Below, one piece after another: positions 14,528-23,614 of a stretch of 23,826 nt of DNA (positions are counted from its first letter, which is position 1; every line of letters begins with the position of its first letter). The notes beneath the pieces are model-generated. The model was not told the DNA's origin, did no database searches, and saw nothing but the letters and a program-made list of their open reading frames with translations. The position numbers and the translations under genes were made by a program. This DNA is from Candidatus Eiseniibacteriota bacterium (lineage in GTDB: Bacteria > Eisenbacteria > RBG-16-71-46 > JAFGJU01). Location of the stretch: positions 1 through 23,826 of the forward strand of contig JAFGJU010000232.1 in assembly GCA_016928935.1 (NCBI GenBank), given 5' to 3'.

Positions 14528-17500
14528 TGACATTGCAGCACTCTCGCTTCGTCCATCTGCACAATCACACCGGCTACAGCCTGCTCGACGGAGCCTGCAA
14601 GGTGGGGCCGTTGGTCGAGGCGGCCAGGGCCATGAAGATGCCCGCGCTGGCCGTGACCGACCACGGCAACATGTTCGGTGCGATCGAATTCTACGGCAAG
14701 GCCACCAAGGCGGGACTCAAGCCCATCATCGGCTGCGAGGTCTACGTCGCTCGCGGAAGCCGCAAGGAAAAGGGCAGGGGCGTGGCGGCCCAGACCGACC
14801 ATCTTGTCCTGCTTGCTTCTTCCGACGAGGGCTACAGGAATCTGCTGAAGCTGGTGTCGGTGAGCTACCTCGAAGGCTTCTACTACACCCCCAGAATAGA
14901 CAAGGAGATCCTCGCCGAATGCTCGCGGGGGCTCATAGGCCTGAGCGCCTGCCTGAGCGGAGAGGTCGCCCGGTTGGCCGCTGCGGGAGACCTGGACGGC
15001 GCCACCTCCGCAGCGGGCAGGTACTCGGACATCTTCGGCAAGGGCAACTTCTACGTCGAGCTCCAGAACCACGGGCTCAAGGAGCAGTTGGCGCTCATCC
15101 CCTCCCTGAAGGAGGTCGGCAGAAGAGCAAACCTCCCGGTCGTCGCGACGAACGACTGCCACTACATCAAGAGGGAGGACAGCGAGGCGCACGACGTTCT
15201 GCTTTGCGTGCAGACGGGCAAGACAGTCGACGACGCCGACAGGATGAAGTTCGACACCGACCAGGTCTACTTCAAATCGGCCGAGGAGATGCTCGAGGCC
15301 TTCAAGGAAATGCCCGAGGCGTGCGCGGCCAGCCTGGAGGTGGCCGACAAGTGCAACCTGAACCTCGAGTTCGGAAAGATGCACCTTCCGCACTTCCCGC
15401 TGCCGGAAGGTTACTCCAGCTCCGAGCAGTATCTGAAAGAGCTGGCGGAGGCCGGCCTCAGACAGCGGTACGCGGACGTGACGGAGGAGATGCGGAGAAG
15501 GCTGGAGTACGAATTGGAAACCATCTGCAAGATGGGCTTCGCCGGCTACTTTCTGGTGGTCAGGGATTTCATAGTCAAGGCCAGGGAAATGGGCGTGCCC
15601 GTGGGCCCCGGCAGGGGTTCGGCCGCCGGGAGCCTGGTCTCCTACTGTCTGAGGATAACCGACATCGACCCCCTCAGGTTCGGGCTCCTGTTTGAGCGCT
15701 TCTTGAATCCCGAGAGAATCAGCATGCCCGACATCGACATAGACTTTGGATATGAGCGAAGGTCCGAAGTAATAGACTACGTAAAGCAGAAATACGGAAC
15801 GGAGAGCGTCACCCAGATAATAACATTCGGGACACTGGCCGCGAGGGCCGTGGTCAGGGACGTTGGCAGAGCCCTGAACATCTCCTACGCGGAGGTGGAC
15901 GGGATAGCGAAGCTGATACCCGCGGAGCCGGGCATGACGCTGGAGAAGGCCCTTCAAGGAGTGCGAGAGCTGAGGGAAATCCGGCAGGCCGACCCGCGGT
16001 ACGAGAAGCTTATCAGGTGCGCCCTGACGCTGGAAGGTCTTCCTCGTCACCCCTCGACTCACGCGGCGGGGGTCCTGATCGCGCCCGGCAGGCTCACGGA
16101 CTACGTGCCGCTTTTCAAGTCGAGCAAAGAAGAGGTGACGACGCAGTACGACATGAAGTCCATCGAGAAGATCGGACTGCTCAAGATGGACCTGCTGGGC
16201 CTGCGGACTCTCACGGTCATAGACAGGACCGTGGAGAGGGTAAACAGGCAGCCGGGCCGCGGGCTGGTCATAGACCGCATCCCGTTGGACGACGAGGCCA
16301 CGTACGGCTTGTTCGGAAGCGCTCACACCGTCGGAATCTTCCAGGTGGAAAGCGCGGGGATGAGGGAGCTTTTGAGAAGATTGAGGCCCGGCCACATCGA
16401 AGACATCATCGCGGTCAACGCCCTGCACAGGCCCGGGCCGCTGCAGGGGGAGATGGTCAAGGATTTCATAGACTGTAAGCTCGGCAAGAAGAAGATCAAG
16501 TACCTGCACCCGATACTCGAGCCGATCCTCAAGGACACTCACGGGGTGATCCTCTACCAGGAGCAGGTGCTCGAGATAGCGCACAGGATGGCCGGCTTCT
16601 CCCTGGCTCAGGCCGACATCCTGAGAAGGGCGATGGGCAAGAAGATGTCGGAGGAGATGGACGCTCAGAGGAGGGCGTTCCTGGACGGCAGCCGCAAGAA
16701 CGGCATATCCGGCCCGGTCGCCGAGCGCGTGTTCGACTTGATCGCCAGTTTCGCGGGTTACGGGTTCAACAAATCCCACAGCACGGCCTACGCCATGCTT
16801 TCCTACCGCACCGCGTACCTCAAGGTTCACCATCCGCGCGAGTTCATGGCGGCGTCTCTCACGAGCGAGATGAGCGACACGGACAGGGTCGGCATCCTGG
16901 TGGAGGAATGCCGCAGAATGGGCATCACGATGCTGCCCTCGGACGTCTCTTCCAGCGAGGAGGACTTCACCGTGACCGAGGAGGGCATACGCTTCGGGTT
17001 GGGGGCGGTGCGTAACGTGGGCTCCGGGGCCATTCGTTCCATAGTGGAGGCCAGGAAGAGAGGCGGCCCGTTCAGGAGCATTCATGATTTGGTGAGCAGG
17101 GTCGACCAGCGCGCGGTTAACAGGCGGGTAGTGGAGAGCCTAGTTTGCGCCGGGGCCTGCGACTGTCTGCCCGGTCACAGGGCCCAGCACCTGAGCGCCC
17201 TGACGGCCGCCTTCGGCGCCGGCCAGAGAAAACAGAGGGAGCGGGACAGGGCGCAGGCCTCCTTCTTCGACTCGCAGGCCTGCGAGTCGCCGGAAGAGGA
17301 GCTCCCGGAAGTAAGCCCGTGGCCTCGCAGCATCCAGCTCGCTAGGGAGAAGGAGATGCTGGGGTTCTACCTGACGGACCACCCGCTCGCGCCCGTGCGT
17401 GACAAGATCGGCAGGCTTGCGACGTGCGACATAGCCGGGGTGGCCGGTCTCGAGGAAAGGGCCGGCGTCACACTGATAGGCGTGGTATCGAGCTGCAAGG

Positions 17501-18132
17501 TCATCATGAGCAGGAACAACAGGCCGATGGCGTTCGTCGGGTTGGAGGACTTCTCGGGCACGGTGGAGTGCGTCGTGTTCTCGGACCTCTATGAGTCGGT
17601 CCGGAACGAGCTGAGAGAGGACACGGTGCTGCTCGTCAGGGGTAAGAAGAGCAGCAAGGAGGACTCTGTGAAGATCGTCGCGCGCGAGGTGGAGGAGTTC
17701 AGGGAGATGGGCGAGCCCGCTTCGGAGGCGGAGCAGAATCCTCCGGCCCTCGACGCGGCACCCGGCGCCGGCGCGGTCGCCGGGCACGCCGGGGCGGACG
17801 AGAAGGCGGCGGCGCTGCCGCGCCTGGAGATCGAGTTGGGCTCCCGCAGACATGACCTCGCGGAGCGCGTAAAGACGGTGCTGGCCGGCTTCCCGGGTCT
17901 GAGTGAGGTCGTAATCGCAGTCCCGCAAGTCGGGAACAGCGTGGTGAAGGTGCGGTCTCGCTCGATGAGGGTGAACGTGGACCGACTCCTGTTGGACGCC
18001 CTCAGGGAACTTGTGGGGCCTTCCGGAGTCAGAGTGTGGTGGCCGGGGTCCGCGGGCATGGAACTCGGTGGGGTGGACGCGGCTCTTCCGCGCCCGCAGA
18101 GCGAGGGGGGCTACACGTCCCATGGGCACTGA
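14527..18132 (+). CDS. dnaE: DNA polymerase III alpha subunit
   Basis: The 1201-residue replicative polymerase of the DnaE1 type. The N-terminal PHP domain keeps its metal ligands: HLHNH (His12, His14), Asp21, TDHGN (His46), GCEVYV (Glu71), TDHL (His92) and NDCH (His212). The palm shows GPGRGSAAGSL (about 357) and MPDIDIDF with catalytic Asp402 and Asp404. Finger, HhH, OB-fold (about 990-1060, MAFVGLEDFSGTVECVVF) and tau-binding-type C-terminal regions follow. An Ala/Pro-rich linker (about 1065-1100) separates the OB fold from the last domain. Start codons GTG 14524, ATG 14527 and TTG 14533 are all possible. GAGGTGAT (14521-14528) fits the TTG best, while ATG 14527 overlaps the M23 stop. The choice changes only a few residues. 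It overlaps accA by 11 bp. Confidence 0.96.
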   Translation: MTLQHSRFVHLHNHTGYSLLDGACKVGPLVEAARAMKMPALAVTDHGNMFGAIEFYGKATKAGLKPIIGCEVYVARGSRKEKGRGVAAQTDHLVLLASSDEGYRNLLKLVSVSYLEGFYYTPRIDKEILAECSRGLIGLSACLSGEVARLAAAGDLDGATSAAGRYSDIFGKGNFYVELQNHGLKEQLALIPSLKEVGRRANLPVVATNDCHYIKREDSEAHDVLLCVQTGKTVDDADRMKFDTDQVYFKSAEEMLEAFKEMPEACAASLEVADKCNLNLEFGKMHLPHFPLPEGYSSSEQYLKELAEAGLRQRYADVTEEMRRRLEYELETICKMGFAGYFLVVRDFIVKAREMGVPVGPGRGSAAGSLVSYCLRITDIDPLRFGLLFERFLNPERISMPDIDIDFGYERRSEVIDYVKQKYGTESVTQIITFGTLAARAVVRDVGRALNISYAEVDGIAKLIPAEPGMTLEKALQGVRELREIRQADPRYEKLIRCALTLEGLPRHPSTHAAGVLIAPGRLTDYVPLFKSSKEEVTTQYDMKSIEKIGLLKMDLLGLRTLTVIDRTVERVNRQPGRGLVIDRIPLDDEATYGLFGSAHTVGIFQVESAGMRELLRRLRPGHIEDIIAVNALHRPGPLQGEMVKDFIDCKLGKKKIKYLHPILEPILKDTHGVILYQEQVLEIAHRMAGFSLAQADILRRAMGKKMSEEMDAQRRAFLDGSRKNGISGPVAERVFDLIASFAGYGFNKSHSTAYAMLSYRTAYLKVHHPREFMAASLTSEMSDTDRVGILVEECRRMGITMLPSDVSSSEEDFTVTEEGIRFGLGAVRNVGSGAIRSIVEARKRGGPFRSIHDLVSRVDQRAVNRRVVESLVCAGACDCLPGHRAQHLSALTAAFGAGQRKQRERDRAQASFFDSQACESPEEELPEVSPWPRSIQLAREKEMLGFYLTDHPLAPVRDKIGRLATCDIAGVAGLEERAGVTLIGVVSSCKVIMSRNNRPMAFVGLEDFSGTVECVVFSDLYESVRNELREDTVLLVRGKKSSKEDSVKIVAREVEEFREMGEPASEAEQNPPALDAAPGAGAVAGHAGADEKAAALPRLEIELGSRRHDLAERVKTVLAGFPGLSEVVIAVPQVGNSVVKVRSRSMRVNVDRLLLDALRELVGPSGVRVWWPGSAGMELGGVDAALPRPQSEGGYTSHGH

Positions 18133-19099
18133 CGCGACCTGGCTGGATTTCGAGAAGCCGATAATTGAGCTGGAGCGGCGCATACAGGACCTGAAAGACT
18201 TCGGGAGCGAAGAGCAGATAGAGTTCTCCGAAGAGATAAGGAGGCTCGAGCGTCGGCTGGCGCGGTTGAAGGACGAGATATACTCCGGGCTCTCGAGCTG
18301 GCAGAAGGTCCAGCTGGCGAGGCATCCCCGCAGGCCCTACACGATGGACTACGTGGAGGCCATCTGCTCCGACTTCGTGGAGCTGCACGGCGACAGGGGG
18401 TTTGCCGACGACAAGGCGGTGGTGGGCGGGCCGGCCGACATAGACGGCAGGCCCGTGATGATAATAGGCCAGCAGAAGGGCAGGAACACCAAGGAGAACC
18501 TCTACAGAAACTTCGGGATGCCTCACCCCGAGGGCTATCGAAAGGCGCTCAGGCTGATGCAGATGGCAGGCAAGTTCAACTGCCCGATTGTCAGCTTCAT
18601 AGACACGCCCGGCGCCTTCCCGGGGGTCGGTGCTGAGGAGAGGGGTCAGTCCGAGGCCATCGCCAGAAACCTGCGCGAGATGGCGAGCCTGCCGGTGCCG
18701 TTCGTCGTGGCGGTCATCGGCGAGGGCGGCAGCGGAGGCGCTCTGGCGATGGCGGTGGGCGACGTCATTCTCATGATGGAGAACTCAATATACTCCGTTA
18801 TCTCGCCAGAGGGTTGCGCGGCGATACTGTGGAGTGACAGGGCCAAGGCTCCTCAGGCGGCCGAGGCGCTTCGCCTGACGGCCAAGGACCTGCTGGAGCT
18901 GGGGGTGGCGGACGAGCTTGTGCCCGAGCCGTCGGGTGGGGCGCACAGAGACGCGGAGCAGGCGGCCGCCGCGCTCAAGGAGGCCATCGTTCGCCGGCTG
19001 GACGAGCTCGGTCAGCTACCGGTCGGAGAGCTTCTGGCGCGAAGGGCCGCGAAGTACCGCTCGATGGGAGTGTTCGAGAATGGGCACGGGCAGAGTTGA
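18122..19099 (+). CDS. accA: Acetyl-CoA carboxylase carboxyltransferase subunit alpha
   Basis: A 325-residue cytosolic subunit that, with AccD, transfers the carboxyl group from biotin-BCCP to acetyl-CoA, making malonyl-CoA for fatty-acid synthesis. Family features are the N-terminal helix WLDFEKPIIELERRIQDLK, RPYTMDYVEAICSDFVELHGDR, GQQKGRNTKENLYRNFGMPHPEGYRKALRLM, FIDTPGAFPGVGAEERGQ, GEGGSGGALAM and SPEGCAAILW. Length is standard. The ATG at 18122 lies inside the last dnaE codons, so translation is probably coupled. GAGGGGGG lies about 11 nt upstream. The dnaE-accA order is also found in E. coli. accB, accC and accD are not in the window. Confidence 0.96.
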   Translation: MGTDATWLDFEKPIIELERRIQDLKDFGSEEQIEFSEEIRRLERRLARLKDEIYSGLSSWQKVQLARHPRRPYTMDYVEAICSDFVELHGDRGFADDKAVVGGPADIDGRPVMIIGQQKGRNTKENLYRNFGMPHPEGYRKALRLMQMAGKFNCPIVSFIDTPGAFPGVGAEERGQSEAIARNLREMASLPVPFVVAVIGEGGSGGALAMAVGDVILMMENSIYSVISPEGCAAILWSDRAKAPQAAEALRLTAKDLLELGVADELVPEPSGGAHRDAEQAAAALKEAIVRRLDELGQLPVGELLARRAAKYRSMGVFENGHGQS

Positions 19100-19100
19100 A

Positions 19101-19136
19101 ACCGGAACAGGCAGTCTGCCCCGGTCGCCCTCTTTC
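19101..19136 (+). terminator. Hairpin after accA, possible weak terminator
   Basis: ACCGG (19101-19105) pairs with CCGGT (19121-19125) and the inner GGCAG (19110-19114) pairs with CTGCC (19116-19120), leaving a 4-nt bulge and a 1-nt loop that would force some fraying. The tail CGCCCTCTTTCT is pyrimidine-rich but has no real T-run. It may partly separate the accA transcript from the Trm112-like gene and porU. Confidence 0.35.
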
Positions 19137-19175
19137 TGACCAGCGTGCGTAGACGCGACTTTCCGGAGGTGGCAG

Positions 19176-19340
19176 ATGCTGAGTGAAGAGCTTCTGAGGA
19201 TTCTTGTTTGCCCGCAGTGCAAGGGCGAGCTGGAATACGACAGAAAGAACGAGAAACTGATATGCCGCCCGTGCGGGCTCAAGTACGACATCAGAGACAA
19301 CATACCCATAATGCTTGTGGACGAGGCCGAGAAATTGTAG
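19176..19340 (+). CDS. Trm112-like small zinc protein
   Basis: A 54-residue protein of the Trm112/YcaR (UPF0434) type. It begins LSEELLRILVCPQCKGELEY and has two CxxC pairs (Cys12/Cys15 and Cys30/Cys33) that should bind one zinc, then GLKYDIRDNIPIMLVDEA, the family's C-terminal signature. In eukaryotes and archaea Trm112 activates methyltransferases; the bacterial homologues are poorly characterised. GGAGG (19165-19169) stands 6 nt before the ATG. The gene lies 76 bp after accA and 55 bp before porU, in the same direction, so it is probably co-transcribed with one or both. No methyltransferase partner is visible nearby. Confidence 0.88.
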   Translation: MLSEELLRILVCPQCKGELEYDRKNEKLICRPCGLKYDIRDNIPIMLVDEAEKL

Positions 19341-19395
19341 CCGTTTGAGGGCACGGCCCGGAACCCGGTACACGGACCTTCGCGGAGAATTCCAG

Positions 19396-22300
19396 ATGCG
19401 TATGGCAACATCCAAATCTGTGCGCCCGCTCGCCGCTTCTCTTCTGCTTGCTCTGGCCGTCGCTTCGCCACTGGGCGCCAGCGCTCAAGCCGGCTTCGAG
19501 CCCGTCCGGTTGCTGCGGTCCGATTCCGGGGCGATAGAGTTCGAGGTCACGGTTCCCGAGCCTTTTTTTGTGACAAGGGAGACGGAGCAAGGCGAGTTCC
19601 GGGTCATGCGGCTGCCGGGGTTCTTCTCGCACGGCAGACCGGGTGAGGCCGAGCTTCCGCACAGGACCTTCATGGTGGGCGTGCCCGCGGACTGCGAGTA
19701 CGAAGTGACGGTGACATCGCTGGAGGAGGTCGGCCTCCCCGCCGTGAGGATACTGCCGGCGCCGGTCCTCTCGGAGGCCGAGGACGGGACGTCCGAAGAG
19801 AGATTCGTGCCGAGTGAGCGCTTCTACGGCACGGACGCATTCCTGCCCGCGCGGCCGCTCCTCGGTGTGAGCGATTCATGGATGAGACACCAGAGGGTGC
19901 TGGGCATAGACGTGTGTCCGGTCAGGTACAACCCCGGCTCCGGCGCGCTTGTGCTGCTCAAGAGAATCAGGGTCACGGTGTCGCTCAGCACGGCGGGAGC
20001 CGCCGGACCCGAGGGAGTGGGTGGTAGGGCTCCCGTCCAGGCGGCGCCGGCTGAGGACGGCCTGGAGGGTCTGTACAAGGTCACGCTTGTCAACTACGAG
20101 CAAGCCAGAGAGTGGAGGGGCAGACTTGTGCCCAGGCCGGTGTCGCAGGCGGGCGACTCGTTCGGCTCTTCGCCGAACTGGTGCAAGATAGGCGTCAATG
20201 ATCGCGGCGTTTACAGGGTGACGGGAGCGGACCTCGCGGCCGCGGGGGTCACGGACCTGGGCAGCGTCAACCCGCTCACTCTGCGGCTGTTCAACGGGGG
20301 AGGTGTCTCTCTCGACCCGTCGAGGACCGTCTCGGAGATCGCTCCCTGGATGACCGAATGCGCGGTCATGGTGGAGGACGGCGGAGACGGCAGGTTCGAC
20401 TCACAGGATTACGTGTTGTTCTACGGGATGGGCCTTACTGGCTGGCAGGACTATTTCGATGCGGGCGCTCCCGTCACGTACGTTGAAAACGAGTACTCCG
20501 ACACGAACGTTTACTGGCTGACGTGGAACGGCAGCTTCTCCACGAATCCGGACCCGCTGCGCGCGGCCCAGAAGAGTGGGGAACCGGTCACCGCGGGAGC
20601 GTACGTGCCCCAGAGTCATCCGGCCAGAGTCCACATGGAAGAGAACAGAGAATACGACTCTTCCCTTCACGAGGCGGGACAGAGGTGGGAGAAGTGGTGG
20701 TGGGCCACTCTGTCCAACCCCGGCGGCACTGGTGCGACTTCGTTCCTGTACACCTTCGGGGCTCCGCAGGCCGAGCCGACTTCTCCCTGCAGTCTGGCCG
20801 TCCGGCTCTGGGCGCCGTGCACGCGCTACTCCACGTGGTGTGCCACCGAGTCTCACACTGCAGCCGTCACGCTGAACAGGCGGTCGATAGACCAGGAGAG
20901 CTGGGTGGGCTTCAACGTAAGGAAAGACCTGACGGGGTGGAGCCCGACCTCCCAGGAGACGGACTCGCTGGTCATCACTGTGGCCGCTCCCAGGGACGCC
21001 CTCTACCTGGCCTGGTACGAGCTCTTCTACGAGAAGAGGTTTGCGGCGGACCCGCTCAGCAACAACTCCGTGGCGTTCACGAGCCCGGACACGACCGGAG
21101 TGGTCCACTACTCGGTCTCCGGGTTGGGGGGCACCGGAGGGCTTCTTCTGCTCGACGTCACAGACTACTACTCCCCCAAGAGCATCACCGGCTATCTCGT
21201 GAACGAGGTGATGGGTACCTACACGGTGGAGTTCGAGGACACGCTGGACCCCGGAGAGCGGAGGCATTACCTGCTCCTCAACTCTTCGGCGTTGAAGACC
21301 CCGGAGTCCGTGGCGCTCAGGCAGTTCGACAGACGCCTCAGAGACGTGACGAACGGCGCCGACTACGTGATGGTCGTGCACGAGGCGCTGGCGAGCGGCG
21401 TGGACGGGCTGGCGGACCTGCGCGAGACGAGCCTGTCCGGCGTCGCCGACCCCGTCGTCCTGGTGGCCGCGACGGAGGAGATATACGACGAATTTGCTTG
21501 GGGGCTGGAGGACCCGTGCGCCATACGCGACTTCCTGATGTACGCGTACTGGAATTGGACTGGCGTGCCGCGACCTCTCTCTTACGTGCTGTTGGCGGGG
21601 GACGCCACGTACGATTTCAAGGACTACTACCACTACGGACTTGTGAGCCTGGTGCCGACGTGGGAGGGCACCTACGACTTCATCCAGACTGAGTCACAGC
21701 TGGTGAACGACGACTTCTTCGCGCTTTTGGACGGCGGGAACGACAAGCTGTTGGACGTGTGCCTGGGCCGCAGCACTTTCCAGACCCTGGCCGAGGCGAA
21801 CTCGATTGTGAACGGGAAGATAGTCCCTTACGCCTCGTCGCCGACTCATGGCATATGGCGCAACAAGGCGATACTCGTTGCGGACGACAACACGATTTGC
21901 GGTTCGCCGGAGACTCTGGGTTACGACCACATAATACAGACAGAGCTCGTGGCCGCGCAGTCAGTGCCCGAGGTGCTGGACCCGCACAAGATATACCTCT
22001 CCGAGTTCCGGTACGACACGTTGAGCTGCTACAAGTCCCAGGCCAAGGCGGAATTCTTGTCGGATTTCAGCGACGGAGCCCTGATCGTCAACTACATAGG
22101 CCACGGCAACTGGAACCAGTTGGCCCACGAGCAGGTATTCCAGATAAGGGACGTGGCTTCGCTTTCCAATGCCGGGAAGCTGGCTCTTTTCTTCGCGGGT
22201 TCCTGCAAGGTGGCCAAGTTCGACGAACCCTTCGAGGAAGGACTGGGGGAGGCCCTCCTGAAGTCGAGCGAGGCGGGCGCAGTGGCCTCGGTGGCCGCGA

Positions 22301-23514
22301 CCGGCCTCGTCTACAGCTGGTCCAACTTCGACTTCAACAACCAGTACTACACGTTGTTGTTTCCGGACGGGGCCGTCGACTCTCTGGTGCCCGTCGGAGT
22401 GGCTCTGATGGCGACCAAGAACTACCTGGCGTCGTCGTACGACGACACTCTGAATTCCAAGAGATACGTGCTCATGGGCGACCCCGCGCTGCTGCTGGCG
22501 GCTCCCGAGCTCGGCGTCCGTCTTGACGCGGCCACCGTAGACACTCTGCTCCAGGGCGAGGTCGTGGCCGTGAGCGGAGAGGTCGTGGAGGACGGAGGCC
22601 GGGCCGGCTGGTACGATGGGACGGCCGACGTCCTCGTGTCAGGGACCGAAATGGTGCGGAAACCGACTGCCGCCGTGACCTTCACTCTGCCCGGCGGTCC
22701 CATCTTCCACGGCGCCGCCACTGTCCGGCAGGGCGCGTTCGATTTCACTTTCGTGGTGCCCACCGATGCCTCGGTCGTCGGGCCCACGGGCAGGGTGAGG
22801 GGTTACTCAATGAATTCTGTGGACGGCACCGGCATAACTTACCCCGTCGTCATCGGGGCGGGCTCGGGTGCGTCCTCGGACACCATTGGGCCGACGGTGT
22901 CGCTCAGGTTCGACGACGGCGCGGTGTACGTGCCGTCGAGGTCCGTGCTTCACATCACGCTCACGGACGAGCACGGTATAGGTGCGACCGGCCTCACCGT
23001 GACGAGCTCCATTCTTCTTCAGATCGACAAGTCGCTCCAGCCGGCGGACCTGACGTCCAGTTTTGTGTACTCGCCGGACAGCTACCAGACCGGGGTGATC
23101 GACTACACGCTTCCGCCGCTCTCGTCGGGACCTCACACCGCACTGCTGGTTTGCTACGACAACCTGGGCAACCGGGGGAGCGCGGAGCTCAAGTTCGACA
23201 TAGTGGAGTCCGGAGCGCTGGCGCTCAAGGACGTGCTCAACTACCCCAATCCTTTCGAGGAAGAGACTTACTTGATTTTTGAGCTGACCTCGGACGCCGT
23301 GGCCACGATCAAGATCTACACGGTGTCGGGCAAGCTGGTGAGGGAGCTCTGCCAGGGGTGTGCGGTCAGGCGCGGCAACAACCAGTTCAGGTGGGACGGG
23401 CGGGACGCGGAGGGTCACGCCGTGGCCAACGGGGTGTACCTTTACTTGATAGAGGTGAGCGATTCTCAGGGCAAGAAGGACTCGTTCATTGGGAGAGCGG
23501 CCCTGCTTAAGTAG
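19396..23514 (+). CDS. porU: PorU-like type IX secretion sortase (gingipain family C25 peptidase)
   Basis: A 1372-residue exported cysteine peptidase. A signal peptide (about 1-30, ending ASAQA) leads into N-terminal beta domains that resemble gingipain/PorU propeptides (about 60-240). The C25 caspase-like domain (about 655-1020) has catalytic His903 (NYIGHGNWNQLAHEQ) and Cys937 (FFAGSCKVAKFDEP), followed by GAVASVAATGLVYSWSNFDFN, a pattern characteristic of PorU. An Ig-like domain (about 1160-1270) precedes an NYPNPF tail (1282-1372) ending GRAALLK. PorU cleaves the sorting tail from T9SS cargo and attaches lipopolysaccharide at the cell surface in Bacteroidota. The start is the ATG at 19396, with GGAG 8 nt upstream. 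The adjacent porV-like gene supports the call. A gingipain-like cargo protease is the less likely alternative. Confidence 0.85.
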   Translation: MRMATSKSVRPLAASLLLALAVASPLGASAQAGFEPVRLLRSDSGAIEFEVTVPEPFFVTRETEQGEFRVMRLPGFFSHGRPGEAELPHRTFMVGVPADCEYEVTVTSLEEVGLPAVRILPAPVLSEAEDGTSEERFVPSERFYGTDAFLPARPLLGVSDSWMRHQRVLGIDVCPVRYNPGSGALVLLKRIRVTVSLSTAGAAGPEGVGGRAPVQAAPAEDGLEGLYKVTLVNYEQAREWRGRLVPRPVSQAGDSFGSSPNWCKIGVNDRGVYRVTGADLAAAGVTDLGSVNPLTLRLFNGGGVSLDPSRTVSEIAPWMTECAVMVEDGGDGRFDSQDYVLFYGMGLTGWQDYFDAGAPVTYVENEYSDTNVYWLTWNGSFSTNPDPLRAAQKSGEPVTAGAYVPQSHPARVHMEENREYDSSLHEAGQRWEKWWWATLSNPGGTGATSFLYTFGAPQAEPTSPCSLAVRLWAPCTRYSTWCATESHTAAVTLNRRSIDQESWVGFNVRKDLTGWSPTSQETDSLVITVAAPRDALYLAWYELFYEKRFAADPLSNNSVAFTSPDTTGVVHYSVSGLGGTGGLLLLDVTDYYSPKSITGYLVNEVMGTYTVEFEDTLDPGERRHYLLLNSSALKTPESVALRQFDRRLRDVTNGADYVMVVHEALASGVDGLADLRETSLSGVADPVVLVAATEEIYDEFAWGLEDPCAIRDFLMYAYWNWTGVPRPLSYVLLAGDATYDFKDYYHYGLVSLVPTWEGTYDFIQTESQLVNDDFFALLDGGNDKLLDVCLGRSTFQTLAEANSIVNGKIVPYASSPTHGIWRNKAILVADDNTICGSPETLGYDHIIQTELVAAQSVPEVLDPHKIYLSEFRYDTLSCYKSQAKAEFLSDFSDGALIVNYIGHGNWNQLAHEQVFQIRDVASLSNAGKLALFFAGSCKVAKFDEPFEEGLGEALLKSSEAGAVASVAATGLVYSWSNFDFNNQYYTLLFPDGAVDSLVPVGVALMATKNYLASSYDDTLNSKRYVLMGDPALLLAAPELGVRLDAATVDTLLQGEVVAVSGEVVEDGGRAGWYDGTADVLVSGTEMVRKPTAAVTFTLPGGPIFHGAATVRQGAFDFTFVVPTDASVVGPTGRVRGYSMNSVDGTGITYPVVIGAGSGASSDTIGPTVSLRFDDGAVYVPSRSVLHITLTDEHGIGATGLTVTSSILLQIDKSLQPADLTSSFVYSPDSYQTGVIDYTLPPLSSGPHTALLVCYDNLGNRGSAELKFDIVESGALALKDVLNYPNPFEEETYLIFELTSDAVATIKIYTVSGKLVRELCQGCAVRRGNNQFRWDGRDAEGHAVANGVYLYLIEVSDSQGKKDSFIGRAALLK

Positions 23515-23542
23515 AAGGAAGTCTGCGGGTTTTGGGTTTGAG

Positions 23543-23570
23543 TTGACTCCACCTCCTGCGGCGTGATAAA
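23543..23570 (+). promoter_or_regulatory. Putative promoter of the porV-like gene
   Basis: TTGACT (23543-23548) and GATAAA (23565-23570) are 16 bp apart, with 5/6 and 4/6 matches. It would allow the outer-membrane protein gene to be expressed independently of porU. Transcription would start near 23577, about 38 nt before the ATG. Confidence 0.5.
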
Positions 23571-23614
23571 CTGAAAGGACGACTGCCGGAATTGGTGCCG
23601 AAAGGGGAACATAC

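Noticed and set aside
14305..17085. Antisense open frame of 926 codons opposite the M23 gene end and dnaE
   Set aside because: It is a mirror of GC-rich coding DNA. It lies opposite well-conserved dnaE, has no family features, an unusual composition (His, Val, Gln, Arg rich) and no supporting ribosome-binding site.
20401..21633. Leftward frame of 410 codons inside porU
   Set aside because: It is an antisense shadow of porU with no domain signature.
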